Positions 5,236 through 5,543 of a stretch of 5,543 bases of DNA are shown piece after piece. The DNA is from Pseudomonadota bacterium (GTDB lineage: Bacteria > Pseudomonadota > Alphaproteobacteria > Rhodobacterales > Rhodobacteraceae). The DNA lies in assembly GCA_027592105.1 (NCBI GenBank), contig JAQCLA010000174.1, positions 1 to 5,543 of the forward strand, given 5' to 3'. The first letter of the stretch is position 1. Each line of letters starts with the position of its first letter. Below the pieces are notes generated by a model. The model worked only from the letters and a program-made list of their open reading frames with translations. It was not told the origin of the DNA and did no database searches. The position numbers and the translations under genes are program-made.

Positions 5236-5543
5236 CTAGGTTAGTAAGACGGCGTTCTTGTGGTCTTCAAACGTCGTGTTCATGTATCGCATGACCATGT
5301 CGAGCGAAGCGTGGCCCATGAGGTCAGCGATTACTTTAGGCGGTACGTTGCGGCGCGCAAGGCGCGTCGCAAACGTGTGGCGTAAGCAGTAGGGCGTCTT
5401 GCCTGAGACGCCCGCTGCTTTGCAGGCAGTGTTCCAACGATTGTTCATTGATCGCATAGCCCAGTCGACACGCTTGTTGAGGCGGAAGACCCGCTCCGAT
5501 GGGTCGGGCTTGCGGTGGTCTGGGCGGCGAGGGATCGTCGCCA
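5236..5543 (-). CDS. Tyrosine recombinase integrase, C-terminal fragment cut by window edge
   Basis: The minus-strand frame is open from the window edge to a TAG at 5236-5238, showing 101 residues of a catalytic domain. Landmarks are box II TPYCLRHTFATRLARR, with catalytic Arg codon 5380-5382 and following His 5377-5379; then LMGHASLDMVMRYMNT, with the conserved His codon 5311-5313 and the nucleophilic Tyr codon 5284-5286 (TAC). The gene ends 16 residues after the Tyr. The internal ATG at 5455-5457 is not the start, because the reading frame continues through RVFRLNKRVDWA and beyond. Such enzymes cut and rejoin DNA at att sites through a 3'-phosphotyrosine link to integrate and excise phages, ICEs or genomic islands. 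Its C-terminus points at tRNA-Thr, so the element probably extends right. The visible part shows no stop or frameshift; whether the full gene is intact cannot be told. Confidence 0.92.
   Translation of the reverse strand, partial: ATIPRRPDHRKPDPSERVFRLNKRVDWAMRSMNNRWNTACKAAGVSGKTPYCLRHTFATRLARRNVPPKVIADLMGHASLDMVMRYMNTTFEDHKNAVLLT

Noticed and set aside
1..5543. CRISPR array, insertion sequence or rRNA
   Set aside because: No regularly spaced repeats, no transposase or terminal inverted repeats, and no rRNA-like sequence seen on reading both strands.

Overview
The window looks like chromosomal core DNA of a Rhodobacteraceae (Rhodobacter/Roseobacter-type) alphaproteobacterium. The evidence is high GC (a hand count of one murA line gives about 70%), the proteins themselves, and the minus-strand gene order murA - DUF2948 - hisD - UPF0262 - low-molecular-weight phosphatase - infA. 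I recall this order as typical of that family. The assignment rests on recognising sequences and synteny, not on a search.

Layout from left to right. Positions 1-60 hold the first 20 codons of infA (translation initiation factor IF-1) on the minus strand, with a 144-bp leader region. At 205-2472, minus strand, is a tightly packed unit transcribed hisD -> UPF0262 -> phosphatase. hisD and UPF0262 overlap by ATGA, and the phosphatase starts at a GTG 7 nt after the UPF0262 stop. A divergent spacer of about 180 bp with several inverted repeats separates hisD from a plus-strand gene for a small secreted cytochrome c (2652-3065). That gene converges on DUF2948. At 3076-5008, minus strand, is a second compact unit: a 63-aa basic small protein -> murA -> DUF2948. 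The murA ribosome binding site overlaps the small gene's stop codon, and murA and DUF2948 overlap by 8 nt.

To the right, a plus-strand tRNA-Thr(GGT) gene (5093-5167, CCA encoded) has a plausible promoter just upstream. Only 68 bp after it lies the C-terminal end of a tyrosine-recombinase integrase on the minus strand, which runs off the window. GC drops to about 52% from 5161 to 5340 by hand count. This is the usual signature of an integrative element inserted at the 3' end of a tRNA gene, so the window probably ends at the chromosome/element junction, with the element's cargo beyond 5543.

Functionally the core part combines peptidoglycan precursor synthesis (MurA), the last two steps of histidine synthesis (HisD), translation initiation (IF-1), an orphan protein-phosphatase-like enzyme, two conserved alphaproteobacterial proteins of unknown function, and a periplasmic electron carrier. 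I see no complete undescribed system here. The most promising lead is the element whose edge is visible at the right end.
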